A stretch of DNA of 64,000 bases from Acheta domesticus (taxonomy: Eukaryota > Arthropoda > Insecta > Orthoptera > Gryllidae), in contig JAHLJT010009419.1 in the NCBI GenBank assembly GCA_031308135.1, positions 179,150,739 to 179,214,738 on the forward strand, read 5' to 3'. The first letter of the stretch is position 1; the number at the start of each line of letters is the position of its first letter. A program made the position numbers and the translations under genes. Shown piece after piece: positions 13,301 through 25,287 of this stretch. The notes below the pieces were generated by a model, which had not been told where the DNA came from, did not search any database, and saw only the letters and a program-made list of their open reading frames with translations.

Positions 13301-15540
13301 CGCAAACATGGCAAGGGACGTCCGCCCTCTGTGTCGCAAAAGAGAGCAACCGGACCATTGCTTTCTCTGCGACGCCCAGTCCCTCGCCGCATTGAGTTTG
13401 GGCGTGTGAGTTAATGTTGCCTAACTGTTGCAGGACGAGTTCCTCTGGTTCTCCTCCATGTGGACACTCGGTAGCGTCGATAAGTGGAAGCTATTATGGA
13501 GCATCTTCACATCAGATAACATTTCTGTCGTGGTCATCACACTTTCTCGCTTTTAATTTCATGACCAATTAAAGTATCATTTTCACTTCTGTACTAACAA
13601 AGAGAAAATTTCGGATATTTATTTTGATTTATTAGAATTTATTTTTTTATAAATTTTAATAGTAAATTTCTTGACCAAAATTTCGGTTTTATCATCGATG
13701 TGCCTTACTTTTTACTTCGATATTTCTTAACCTGGAAAGATGAATTCCGATAGGTTTTTGTTATAAAATTTAGTAGTAACTTCTTTTACAAGTTTGTTTT
13801 TTCTATGTAAGTTAAAATCATTTAATAAACGACATCTTAAGATAATGTCCAACCCTCAGATAATTTATTGAATTGTAATTCCTTTTCAAGAAATATCAGT
13901 AGACTAGTGATCTCTGTATGTAGAAAAATAGACATAGAAATTATATTCTTGATATTTTATTTGAAGGATTGAACGTTTTCTGAGACGTTCTCCTTCATTC
14001 GGAGTTATTTGTTATAACTTCTAAGGAAGTGTTTTCTCATTCATGTCGCGTCAGACAACGTTAGACTATCGAAAATATCATCTGTTATATGGCTGTAACA
14101 TGTTTCTCATCCCTCGTGCTTCTGTGGGTATTCCCAGCTTCCGCATCCAAGTGGAACTATATAAGGGTCTGTTATTTCCTTGACGTTCCATTACAGTGTC
14201 ATATCATTAAGATCAAATTACGGTAATGTCTTGAAATGTTTAATTTTTATGATCACATTACATTCCCCGCCCCATTAAATTTGTTGTGCTCAAAATTGAA
14301 AGAGTATTCTTATAAAATACTTGTTTGTATTGTTAAAGACTAGTTACTTCTAGACCGGTGTAATATAATTCGAAAAATATGTTTCAAAATGCTGTCTTTA
14401 TGCAAATGTTTGGTAATTTTTTTATTAAGGTAGATTTGAGTGAGTTTTTCAGAAGAAGACATTACGCTAAAAGAATTTGCTTCTCAGATTTCTTCTAAAT
14501 ACCTACGCAAGATACGTGAAAGGTTCGATCATGTGTTATATCAGAGATTAAGGAATTCGCTTTTGGAGAGAAATGGCCGGCCCGGCCGTGACCTACTCCG
14601 CGGCCCCGCCGAGCGATTGACGGAGAGTGCGAGGAGAAAACAGGAGAAAACTCGACTTCGGTTGCGGCGACCGACCGGCCGTAACATTCACTTTCTGAGG
14701 TGCGACACTAACCGTTGGATTATTAAATTGTAATTTATTCACACTGCAGTTCGTCTTTACTTTTATCCTTCACTTCTTGAGAAGACGATGTTCCATCGCT
14801 CTTGAATTGCTTGTCTACTTGTCTCCAACTACGATTCGCGATGGTTTGGGGGAAAATAAATACTGAAATAAATAATATTGTCTTAAAAAACCTGGATTAG
14901 ATAAATATTGTTATCACTTTTGATTTGGTAAAATTTCACTGTAAAAGCATTGTCAATGTATGCTTGTAAATCAAGTCATTTAAGACATTTTAAAATAAAC
15001 TCACAACTTTTCCTGTCAGATGAAGCCGAATAATATTATCGACTTCTTAAAAGAGACAGTTCATTTGATTCTTACAAGTGTGACTAGGCAAGTGTGCCTC
15101 TTTAAGATTCGATTGAAAAAGCCGTACTGAAGAAAGAGTGGAAGAAGAAAGAAGCAAGCGTAAAATTGAATTGCATTTCTAAGGAGATTTAATGGCCGGT
15201 TCCCTGAGAGACTTGTTTTGGTCGTTTAGACTGGGATAGCTTCTCTACGAGATGCTGGTAGATCATGGCTTTCACTTTTGTTAAAATCTTCAGGGTTCTA
15301 CGCCTTTGCAATGTCTTTGCAGTCCTCGTATCAATTATAGGAGCGACAGCGTGGACGTGTGCAGAAAATATGTGCGACGCGGAGTTTGAATTTGAAGACA
15401 AATGCGAGTTAATCTGTGGAGCATTGTCACCTCGCTGAGATTGATTTAGATATCCAGGCATACTAAAATTTACTAGATTTGTAGCCACTAAACGTCAGTA
15501 ATTATTTTGTGATTGCCATACTCACCTGTGATTGAGAAAA
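10330..15540. other. Non-coding, no gene seen
   Basis: Mostly AT-rich. Small CpG patches occur at 11540-11640, 13260-13400 and 14570-14690. An open frame at 14440-14733 has no recognisable domain. No RNA gene seen. Confidence 0.5.
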
Positions 15541-15889
15541 TGAACGTTTGCATTCACTTCAGCAGTGTCACGAAAATTTCTTACTGGTAAATCAAACTAC
15601 ATTTCTCAGAGACTCAGAAAAACGCAATTGCGAGTGCGTCTCAAAAACGCACCAACGCCCCCAACCGGACGCAATTAAGGTTGCGTTACAGGCCGCCGGA
15701 TGGGGAAAGGTGCGTTACGTAATCCGCCAGGGGGCGCCATCCACACCCCCGAGGCAGTGGCGCCGCCGCGTTGAGTAAGGCCGCCTGGGGGATGGCAACA
15801 CCCCTGCGCCACCGAAAGCCCGCAGGCGCCATCCGAAGTTTCGATAGCGCGTGGGTCGAGCGGTGACGCACCCTTGATCAATCATCGCT
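15541..15889. other. CpG-rich, no gene seen
   Basis: GC-rich from about 15650 with several GGCGCCATCC-type short repeats (15735, 15826). No coding or RNA assignment. Confidence 0.45.
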
Positions 15890-16425
15890 CCCTCCCCGCC
15901 ACACGCACTCCATCCCCCACCCTCACCACAACGAACTCCACCACCACTGGGTCTTCCGACCTCATCCGTCTCCACCTCCGCCATAACCCCCTCCACCGCT
16001 CCCACCACCTCCGCCTCCTCCGCCTTCCTCGCCGCCGCCGTCGCCGCCACCGACACCACCGACACAACCACCACCGCCGCCGCCGCCACAACCACCACCG
16101 CCACCACCACAACCACCACCACCACCACCACCACCGCCGCCGCCGCCACAATCACCACCACCACCACAACCACCACTACCTCCATCGACGTTATCACCAC
16201 CTCCACCGCCACAGCCTCCATCTCCTCCACCTCGATCTACGCCATTTTCACCTCCACCGCACAGGACTACCACCCCCACCTCTACTCCCACCTCCAACGC
16301 CTCCCCCTCCACCGTCACATCCATCAGCAACCGTGTCTTGACCGCCACCTCCTCTACCCTCACCTCCACCTCCCCCTCTGCCACCACAACCTCAACGTCG
16401 CCTCCGCCGCCTCCGGTGCCCGCTC
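15890..16425 (+). repeat. Degenerate (CCA)n/(CCN)n tract
   Basis: About 530 bp of mainly CCA, CCG and CAC triplets on the + strand, with interruptions. The long His/Pro/Thr or Gly/Val open frames in this stretch are by-products of the triplet repeat. It directly abuts the CpG island at 16430. Confidence 0.9.
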
Positions 16426-16429
16426 GAAT

Positions 16430-16642
16430 ATACCGCGCGGAGAAAGCGCCCAGAGGGCAAGGCGGGCCGCGGAGAGGGAGAGGGCGGCGGCGGGGGCGGG
16501 GGCGGGGGCGAGGCGGGCAGGCGGGCGCTCGGGCAGAAGACGGTCGGGCAGTGGCGGCAAGCGAGCGCACGCGCACGGCACGCTCGGAGCAGCAGCGGAC
16601 GGCGGCGGCGGAGGCGGCAGCGGCGCGCGACCGCACTGCACG
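16430..16642 (+). promoter_or_regulatory. CpG island, candidate promoter and first exon
   Basis: Very GC-rich with three tandem GGGGGCG units (Sp1/KLF-like sites and a G-quadruplex-capable run) near 16490-16512. It ends with ACG|GTGAGG, a usable donor at 16643-16644. An acceptor before the elongase start exon (29103-29104) requires an upstream non-coding exon, and this block is one of the best-placed candidates. Not proven; other islands compete. Confidence 0.35.
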
Positions 16643-16649
16643 GTGAGGT

Positions 16650-18216
16650 AGCAGCCGCTCTGGCGACGGGCTCTGGTGACCTTCCGCACCGTTATTCCGC
16701 TTACGGAGGAGTTTTCGGTACTTGAAGGCACGTTTTGACGCGGGGGGTGTGCACTGGTTATTGGTGATTGAAGTGGTGTTTTTGTACTTTACGGTTTTAC
16801 GTCGAAAACTGTTGAGTTTTTTACTTATAATAATGACTTCGAATTCTTGTTTTATACTTTTTATTTTTTATTTCCTTTTGGATAGACAAATACAAAGATC
16901 AGTGTTTATGGTACATTCTACATTTGTTATAATTTCTTATTTTGTTTTATATCTGCGAATATTGAGAACATGTCAATTTGGAAGAAGCGCAGTTGAATTG
17001 ATGAATTTATTGCATTCTAGCATATGACGTGATTGCTGTGAACAGATTATTCTCTAATATGTTATGTATTGTAGACATCGTATTTTTACACGTTCTACGA
17101 TATGTTTAAATGTCGTGTTTCAAAGAGAAGGGCTTTGCGGCAGTTCTTTTGGTAGATGAAGTGATTCTTCTAATTTCTAACTTCGATGAGATTCAATGAT
17201 CGCTGATTTAACTAATGGCTAATTAAACTAATGGCTAAAACTGGTTTCCTGTTTTGGCCTATTCTGAGATTATTTAATATGTGACCGTTGAAGACGAAAG
17301 TCGTATTCAGTTAGGTTTAGTTCGTGACCAGTTCTAGTGAGGGAAGTCTTTCAATATCTTATCAATAACACCAGGTTCGAGTATCAATTTCAATAGCAAC
17401 ACTGAAATGAAATTCCCGATTTGATGATGAGACATAAATGATTCTGTATGCATATGATATTTTTAAAATTGTGACTCGCATATTGTGACTCACATCATTA
17501 ATTTTCCAGTTAGTTGTACCTAAATGCAGTCTTATTTGAAACGAACAGGGGCTCTCTTCCAGGTCTTCTACTGTTATAAATTATTAATGTCTGATTGGTT
17601 TAACTTGACAGACTTCTTATGAAACCAGCACTTACCTTCGGAAGTATATTCTACACAAAATCGTTTCACATTAGCTTATTCTTTACACTAGTTTGTGGAG
17701 TGATCCAACACGCAATATATACCAAGCTTAGTGCTTTACAAACACTCTTACAATGAAGTGAAACACAAGTTGCAAACACGTGAAGATCATGTTTGATATA
17801 AAACCATAAACCGCAAATCTGTCTACAACATTACTCTTGGAATCCGTCGTGAGCTCTATTCCACCAGATAAGAGAGTTGCGCGTACGCTTAGGCTAGCCA
17901 AACTATTCGCGCTAACACCGCGATTAAACGAAGAAAGCACATATGGCAAACGCCTATAATACTGTGAAGTAACGGTCGAGGTTGCGCGCAGGCGATGCAT
18001 GGGAAGTTGCACTTCTGCCGTAGAAAGCGCCAGCACTTGCCGCGAGTGGAAGACCTTGGGAGTCGTAACTTCGCGTGTTGTTGGGGCATTTCTCCCGCGA
18101 GCCGCCGGCTAAGCGGCGGATTTGTAAACCACTGGGCCCCCGCGCCGCTCTCTCTAGCTCGCATCACACTCGAAAAACTTCCGCGTGTTTGCCAGTGTTG
18201 CGGAGCCCCGAACACG
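16650..18216. other. Non-coding, no gene seen
   Basis: AT-rich, then a CpG patch at 17990-18200. No exon, RNA gene or element recognised. Confidence 0.5.
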
Positions 18217-18297
18217 CAACTGCTGAATCATTCATTGTAAGCCAAAAAGTGTAGATGGCAACTGCTGAATGATTCATTGTAAGCCAAAAAGTGTAGA
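18217..18297 (+). repeat. 42-bp tandem duplication
   Basis: CAACTGCTGAAT.ATTCATTG followed by TAAGCCAAAAAGTGTAGAT occurs twice head to tail, units starting at 18217 and 18259, with one mismatch (C/G). It lies immediately at the (TAA)n end of the adjacent LINE fragment. Confidence 0.92.
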
Positions 18298-18856
18298 TAA
18301 TAATAATAATAATAGTAATAATAATAATAATATTTATTATGTCCTGCTAATGAGCTTTCGCTCGGTGGCAGGGGGTGTACAGATCATATAAAGATATAAA
18401 TACAACTTAAAAATACATATTAATGCAAAACTCTAACTAAGTAAGTGAGAAATAAAACACACACAAATATTTTGCAACACACGCAGTTCCCTAGACGATT
18501 CCGGAAGGAGTGCACACTAGGGGGAAAACTCGCTAGTGCTGCCGCAGGTAGACTGTTCCAGTCAGTTATTGTCCGGTTTGCAAAAGAGTATGTTGACATT
18601 CGTCGAACCTTTTGATATTCTGTGATGGTATAACGTCTGCTTGTGTATACGCGTATGTGTGTGTACCCGTCTATTTGTTTGTAATGGCAGAATGTAATGA
18701 CTCCTCCACGCAACAATGCAAATAAAGTAGTTTTGTCTACCGTGCAATTCATACAATTTCCGATAAAATGGACGAAGTATATCAGATAGCGGAGAATTTA
18801 CCTTCACAAAAAAATCAGAAGTAAATATTAACGTTTCCCCGTTCACTTTAGATAAT
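18294..18856 (-). mobile_element. CR1-like LINE 3' end, 5'-truncated
   Basis: The minus-strand frame ending at about 18420 contains YSFANRTITDWNSLP followed by a Phe/Arg/Leu tail. This matches the conserved end of CR1/L2-type LINE polyproteins (F-x-R-T-x-x-D-W-N-x-L-P). A stop is followed by about 80 bp of 3' UTR and then a (TAA)n tail at 18299-18335. Upstream the reading continues in a different frame (18562-18846), so at least one frameshift exists. TAGATAAT occurs at both ends (18294-18301 and 18849-18856) and may be the target duplication, which would mean about 550 bp were inserted. Inactive remnant. Confidence 0.8.
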
Positions 18857-18859
18857 GGT

Positions 18860-19829
18860 TTCTGTTCTTATTATAGTGAATTTTAACCATGACGATGTTT
18901 CCATTTCTACGCTACTAATGAAAAAGTAAATTCCGTGTATTTCCAGAATGTTCATTTCACTAGAACATTAATGCATTTAAATTTATGTTATTAAAGAAAT
19001 GTACTTTAAAAGTCTTCAATATTACTCATGTGCTGAGCTATCCGAAAATGGCGACATTTCGAAAAGCAAATTCTGTTCTAGAGATGTTTGAAAAAGTGTG
19101 GTAATAGAATGTAGTTTCTGCGAAAGTGGATTTTGACGTAACTCTCTGATGGGCGTAAAAACGTGCGTGATGTGAACACACAATTGGTACACGAAATTCA
19201 AAAATTGAATTCTAGTATTGTCACGTTCCTATTAATTACCAAAAAATACCCGTATGAGAATTGAATTTAGATTGTGATTTTATTCTCCCTGATTGTAGTT
19301 GGTTTATATTACAATTATGGCAATTGGATTGGGCCCCAATCTCAGGTAAAATCGTAACTTTTTCTCTTTACACACTCAGCATGTATTGGCCATAGATAAC
19401 TTACGTTAGTCATTAATTATCCAAATTGAAGGTCCACGATAAAAACAACAAACTTATCTTTCACGCGACATGGTTCCACTGCACAATCTAACACTAATGG
19501 TTGGAAGAGTCAATTTTTTACTGCTGAATGACATAACTACGTCGGGAGCGAGATTTCCTCCAGATGAAGCGCCGGGTGATTTCAACGCACGAGGCGAAGG
19601 GTGAACGGGCGGGCTACTTCGTAGACGGCGTCGTGCGGCGTCCGACCGGTTCCGGGTTATGCAACGCGCGCAGCTAGAAGCGATAGCGCCTCTACCCTTC
19701 GTCTCGGGCCACGCCTCCCCCTCCCCCCTCGTTGATACTTAGCGTGCGCCGAATCGCTTTCCACACCAGCGCCATCGCCTCTTCCATTCTCCCCACATCC
19801 TTGTGATAGTCTCATTACTAGAGACCGGA
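18860..19829. other. Non-coding, no gene seen
   Basis: AT-rich to 19540, then CpG-rich to 19760. The CpG part holds an imperfect inverted pair, CGAGGCGAAGGGT (about 19589) against ACCCTTCGTCTCG (about 19697), suggesting a short fold-back. No gene. Confidence 0.45.
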
Positions 19830-20480
19830 AAAATATGTAGCATTAAACGTCAAAATATGTAATGAAAACAGTAAGAATATGTAATAAATATGTAAAATCT
19901 GATATAATATGTAATATTAAAATTCTCTAATTAAAACCATTTACATATCAAGAAATTACATTTAGAAAAACTGCTCACTTTACATCATACAACTTTCTCG
20001 TCAGCAGTAAAAGCGTAATCTATTGTTATCCAGGACCGTCGTTTAGTAGCTGGACTAATCGCAATAGAACCCGTCGCACAAACTGGCGAGATCTACGACC
20101 AGCAAACATACATTGTAGCATCTTTATCGAAGGGTTACACGTCGGCGATCGCAAATTTTTATCGGAAATTAAGGTTACAGATCACAAAACGCGGTGTCAA
20201 TGATTTTTTTGATACCTAGATTTCCGCAATAATGGAAGAAAAATGCTGATTTAAAAAAATACATCTTTTCATAAAAAAATGAAATTAAATTGAAGAAAAT
20301 TGATAAAATAAGAAAATATATTGTCAAAACAGCAAAATATGTAAAATATGTTATATAGTAGCAAATATGTAAAAATATGTAACAAAAAATTCGATATTGT
20401 GTTGGGAGGGCTATGATTCGCCAAGATTAAAATTTTGAGAACAGTAAGTAGAAAGACAAAAATATGTAATTACATAAAAA
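19830..20480. repeat. AT-rich block with repeated ATATGTAA
   Basis: ATATGTAA or AATATGTAA recurs many times at the two ends of this block (19838-19915 and 20335-20470), with a more complex core around 20030-20160. This is reminiscent of sub-terminal repeats of a non-autonomous DNA transposon, but no terminal inverted repeat or target duplication was identified. Confidence 0.35.
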
Positions 20481-20938
20481 TTCGGTCTTTACTCATTACA
20501 CATCGATTAATATACTCATCACTTATCAGACTACCGATAGGTGTACCCTCTAACTGACGATAAATTTTCCCTTTAATTTGAAACTCCAATAATTCAAAAT
20601 CATTCTTAGAACTGTAATAACCTCATGTAGTGGTATTTTTGAGAAATCATTCTGATCATTAAACAACTTTTCTAAACATGAAAGAATTAAATTATGTGGG
20701 ATTGAAGGAAACATTACTACAACGTCTAATGATACCATTCTAGATTCAGAATCAATTGTCAGTTCTCGTAACTGACTCACGAACTCAAAACTGTTACGTA
20801 TGGAATATTTATAATTGTTGTCTAAAATGGGTTTAAATAATGAACTTAAAAATTTACAAAGAGAATAGTCTGGAGTACCTATGGAGGATATAACGGGGCG
20901 CATCGGTAATTCAGATTTATGGACATTACACTTTTGTC
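20480..20938 (-). pseudogene. Penelope-like element reverse transcriptase fragment
   Basis: Minus-strand translation gives HKSELPMRPVISSIGTP, then an LDVV-FPSIP segment, the palm-domain signatures of Penelope-like (PLE) reverse transcriptases, followed after a break by LEGTPIGSLIS. The break is a one-base deletion near 20551, just before the EG-P-GS motif; a stop codon follows in the original frame. The upstream end is also interrupted by stops near 20940. Only about 150 residues remain of a protein usually several times longer. The YADD motif and GIY-YIG nuclease are absent. Dead fragment on the strand opposite to the elongase gene. Confidence 0.85.
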
Positions 20939-20939
20939 A

Positions 20940-21654
20940 GTTTGCTCGCTACTCAGAAAAAAAACCGTTCCCCAGTGTGGGAGTGTCTGTTTATCTGTTT
21001 AGGAAGCGGAATTGGCCAATAGCTTATACTTTTCACGTGAGGTGAACTTCAGGTAATCAATTCATTTTTTGCTTCTCGTTTCCATGTGTTGGATGCTTTT
21101 TGCTGTGCAAATGCTGAAGTAAGTAGATTGCTACTGCAGTGGTCGGTTGGCTTAGGAGTATAAGTGCTCTGATCATCAGCTTTATTTGCTAATGCTAGGT
21201 GAATCACATGTTTATTAATTAGACTTCGCACAACAAATTTAGTGTAAATTCAACTCACGTCATGACGTTTCCATTAATTATGTTGAAGATTAAATATCAC
21301 CTTGTTTGAAACGTTCATTGACTATTTCCGAGTCTTCTGTTGTTAAACATTATTTATATTGCTGATTGGCATAATTTGACGGATTAGTTATAAAATCAGT
21401 ATTTATCTTCGGAAGAATACTTCTTTACAAATCCTTTCATATTCAGTAATTGTTTACATTCGTTTGTGAAGTGACCCAACATGCGTTATGCTTTACAGAT
21501 ACTCCTAAAATACAATGAAACACAAGTTGGAGGCTTGTTAAGATCGTGTAGGATGTAAAAGTATAAAACGAAGTTTCATTCTACAACATTGTTCTTATTG
21601 GAATTTGTCGTTCTCTCAATCAATACTCTTCAAAACTGCTGCTGCCACTACCTT
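20940..21654. other. Non-coding, no gene seen
   Basis: AT-rich. The stretch 21330-21600 resembles 17570-17800 loosely (GTTGTTAAA.., GAAGTGACCCAACA.GC versus GGAGTGATCCAACACGC), suggesting an old dispersed repeat copied about 3.8 kb apart in the same orientation. Confidence 0.4.
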
Positions 21655-22066
21655 CAAAACAATCCCAGCATCTCACCATCACTACCACCATCCCACCACC
21701 ACCACCACAATCCCACCATTACCACCATCACCACCACCACCATCCCACCATCACCACCGCCACCACCCACCCACCCGCATCCCCACCACCCCACCTCCAC
21801 CACTACCACCCCCAGCACTACCACCCCCAGCACTACCACCACCACTACCACTACCACTACCACCACCAATACCACCGCCACCACCACCTCCACCACCACC
21901 ACCAATACCACCACCACCAATACCACCGCCGCCACCACCACCAATACCACCGCCGCCACCACCACTATCACTATCACTATCACCATCACCACCATCACGA
22001 TCATCACCACCATCACCGACACCACCACCACCATCACTGTTACCACCACCACCACCACCACCCGTG
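21655..22066 (+). repeat. (CCA)n-rich tract
   Basis: Near-continuous ACC/CCA triplets with (CACTAT) and (CATCAC) interruptions. Like the tract at 15.9 kb, it lies immediately upstream of a CpG-rich block (22090-22240). Thr/Pro-rich and Val/Gly-rich frames are artefacts of the repeat. Confidence 0.92.
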
Positions 22067-23974
22067 TAAACCTTACTGTGTAAAAACATGAGCACGTGCT
22101 GTGGCGTTGCGGCGGCCGCCTCCGTGACCCTGCCTGATGTCCTCGCGGGACCACGGGCGCCGCGCCGTGGGAAGGCCTCCGCGCGCCACACGCTCCGCCC
22201 CCCGCGCCGCGACCTCAAGCGCACGCCATCAGTCACGGCTCCTAGATAAGAATTGCAATTATTTCGCTGGCTGGGATTATACTTGTTTTACTATATGATT
22301 ATTTTGCTGTTATTCGTTCGTTTGTATCTTCATGCGCTGCTTCAATACTTCAACTGTCATCTAACATGACATAAGACGACATTTTGGTGCGGCTTTATCT
22401 ACATTTTCAACTAGCTCTATCAGAGTGATAGTTTAGAATGTAAAGTATACAGATGATTTGCATACCTTTTCTCTTATTTTTCTGAGTCGCAGTAATGCAC
22501 ATCTGATTTTTTGAGGATAATCAACAAACACGATACTTTTTCAAACGACACTTTTTTGTGATTTCTAATACATGTTTTGCAATGTTCTTGGCTCCACAGG
22601 TTCAGGAAAAACCAGTTGACGCAACTGTTTACAAGTTACCAAGTTGACGATCTGATAGTGATTTTTTAGGTGCAAAAGTTTTTCATCGTTTGAGGCCTTT
22701 GTGGCAAATAATATTTCCCTAGAAATTTATGGATCTTTGCATAACTATTACTTCATCAGGGAGGAAGAGAACTAAATGTAATTCATTGCAGTTTCTTACT
22801 CTTCACCTGTTACAAACGCTCATTCTACAAGGATAACCATTTATGTAAGATGATTATAAAATTCCTATTGTATTAAAGTGAGCATTCATGGGACTTTAAT
22901 GGCCTATTTTCAAGATCTTAATACGTTAAGATGTCATGATAAAATATATTCATTCCCATTAACTCAAATTTTGGAATTTAAAATATTTTTGGTGTATTAG
23001 CAGAAAAGGGCAAGGTATTCTTTCAAAAGTTTGGAAGGTCTGCAATCACACCTCCAAGACTTAGAAGGAAAACTTAAAGATTGACCTCGGCAAGATGTGC
23101 TAAAGCTTCCCATGCTGTTAAGAGGATTATACCAAAGAAAAAAAAACACACTAATGACCAACAAGAACTGCAGTCTCTGCAGAATAGTACTTAAAAATGC
23201 TCCAAATTGGGCGAAAGGGCCTACCCTAAATCGAATTATAACCTAACATCCACACTGTACTGTCGTAGGCTTATGTAGGGAACAGCTGAAAAGTTAAATG
23301 ATGATGGGGAGCTATATCCTAAGGATGATAACTGAAACAAAAAAAGGAAACGAAGAATCTCCCGCGGGCTGTGGCTTTTTTTTAAGTGGTGCTCTATTCT
23401 CCACCGAAAATAAGGAAGAAAATACGCAAACGATCGCTCAGAGCCAGTCTCTGGAATTTTCACCCATCTTGAAGTCGTCCGAGCTAGACTTGTGGTCTAA
23501 ACGTGCCATCGTTAGAAATTCAAGGTAGCCCCCAACCCCGGTCCACAAAGTTTTATTTGCAAATTTGCAACTCACATACCGAGCGCATTTGCATAAAACC
23601 TTTTTCGAACCGTAAATTCACATTGCGTAACACGTGTGAACGTAAAACTGTTTAGCAAAGGCGGCCGTGGATAACGATTAGTGTTAATGGAAAAATGTAT
23701 CGTTGTGTTTTGCTATGCAGTCAACCAAAGAGATAGAGAACAAGAGTACTTACTGCCAAGTAAGATAGGAAGTACTCAGATTGTTCCATTTGGCAATACT
23801 AGGCAACCTATACATTTCCTAACCTGACTACATTGAGAGAGATAAGTCCAACTTTAATTCTAGCGTGCATAATCCCTATCACTTTACTGCTCGTATCAGC
23901 GGCCTCCATTACCGCCTCAACTATCACAACCAACACATCAGCATTTATTCACATTATTTTCATGAAAACACAAC
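22067..23974. other. Non-coding, no gene seen
   Basis: A CpG-rich block at 22090-22240 is followed by AT-rich sequence. Stretches at 22980-23190 have partly open frames with an A-run (23139-23147) but no recognised protein. Confidence 0.45.
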
Positions 23975-24620
23975 ACAACAAGGTCATCAGTCCCGTAGGG
24001 GTAGCGCATGCTTTTTGCTCGGGAGTTGGCGGTGGTCTTCCCCCGATAGGTGGTGAGATCCGGCTCCGAGCTACAGTCGTCTTGTAGGGTTTTCCCCAAC
24101 CAAGAATCTCCCACCAGCGCGGCACCGCCCAGGCCGGGAAAAACTGTAGGCTCCCGACCGGCATGTGTGGTTGTGTAGTGCTTGTGTGTTGTAAGTAAGG
24201 ATTAGGATAGGACAAAGAATGGGAAGGGACATTCGCGCGCGGTCCGTGGCCCGTTTGTTAGGGTACTGCTCCGGCATTCGCCTGGTGTTGACCGGAGAAA
24301 CCACTGAAAGCTAACGATCAGAGCAGCCGACCGCTAGTCTCCTCCAGACAGCAGATGAATTCTACCTAGCTCTCTATCTAGTGTCTGAAAATCATGCAGT
24401 CATAGGTACTCGAACATAGGTCCTCTCGGTCAGAGGCATTGCAGTGACATGCCCTGAACCGCCTCTCCCGGTCTGCCCCCATCGGGCATCGAACCTAAGA
24501 TCTGCGTCACGAGCAACCGCACGGGGTGACGGCGTGTTCCGAAGCATGGGTTGTCGCTAGTCCCTAGATACAGAGAGGAGCGCATTCCATTGTTCCACCG
24601 ATCCCGCCATTTTATGTCCA
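23975..24620 (-). repeat. SINE-like composite repeat, copy 1
   Basis: On the minus strand a pol III B-box-like GGTTCGATGCC lies near 24485-24496. A block with AACACCAGGCGAATGCCGGA (about 24274-24293) follows, then GGATCTCACCACC and finally ACGGGACTGATGACCT (23982). The last two blocks recur in the dated SINE insertion at 36300-36480, and the middle block recurs at 27540-27600. This kind of sequence is common in insect genomes. Class and full-length limits are not established. Confidence 0.6.
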
Positions 24621-24791
24621 CTTGTTAGGAAAATTGGAACTGTGTAGTATTCTGTATCTTGAGAACCATGAACCTAGCCCAAACCAATATTAATATTCTG
24701 GAAAATCTTCATAATGTCTCCAAATGTTATAATTTCCCTTCTGTTCCTGATTGGGGTCTGATAGGTTTGTCAGGTGAAAGGATATTACATG

Positions 24792-25287
24792 GCGGCGGTC
24801 AGAGGCGTAGCTAGGGTAAGACAGGGTGGGCGGCGCGCCCAGGGTAACACCAATTAAAATATTTGATAGTTGGAATTATATAATTTAGATCATTTACTTA
24901 AAAATTCTATATATTAATCAAGACTTTCTTATATGACTTTATTGTCAATAGAAAATGACATTGCAATAAGCATAGATTTTAATCAAATTATGAATACGTT
25001 TGCTGCCCTAAACTCTCGTAAAGAGGTTTTATAAATAACTTACATTTGTTAAGTTATGTTTCATTATAAAATATTTATTTAAAAATTATATTGAAATTAT
25101 TTTTAATTGCTTAGAATTTTTTAATATATTATAAATAACTATCTTATGCAAATATGTTTGTATTTTTAATAAAGTAATGTACAATCTATGCAGCAATAGA
25201 TTTTTGTACTTACTAATTTATGGGGGGGGTAACACCATTAGCCTTGCCCCCGGTGACACCAACTAAAGCTACGCCACTGGCGGCGGT
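24792..25287. mobile_element. Non-autonomous hAT element with 8-bp TSD
   Basis: The element runs from 24800 to 25279 (480 bp). Its ends are CAGAGGCGTAGCT and, inverted, CAGTGGCGTAGCT: 12 of 13 bases match, the CAGNGGCGTAGC form typical of hAT transposons. It is flanked on both sides by the identical 8-mer GCGGCGGT (24792-24799 and 25280-25287), the hAT target-duplication length. The interior is AT-rich and without a transposase, so the element moved in trans. The interrupted target resembles, in inverted orientation, sequence at 24557-24613 (AGTCCCTAGATACAGAGAG). Confidence 0.93.

Noticed and set aside
14440..14733. 97-residue + strand frame overlapping a CpG patch
   Set aside because: Arg-rich GC-driven composition and no recognisable family.
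15715..16636. Val-, Gly- and His-rich frames at 15.7-16.6 kb, with similar ones at 21.6-22.2 and 37.3-38.2 kb
   Set aside because: Triplet-repeat artefacts next to CpG islands.
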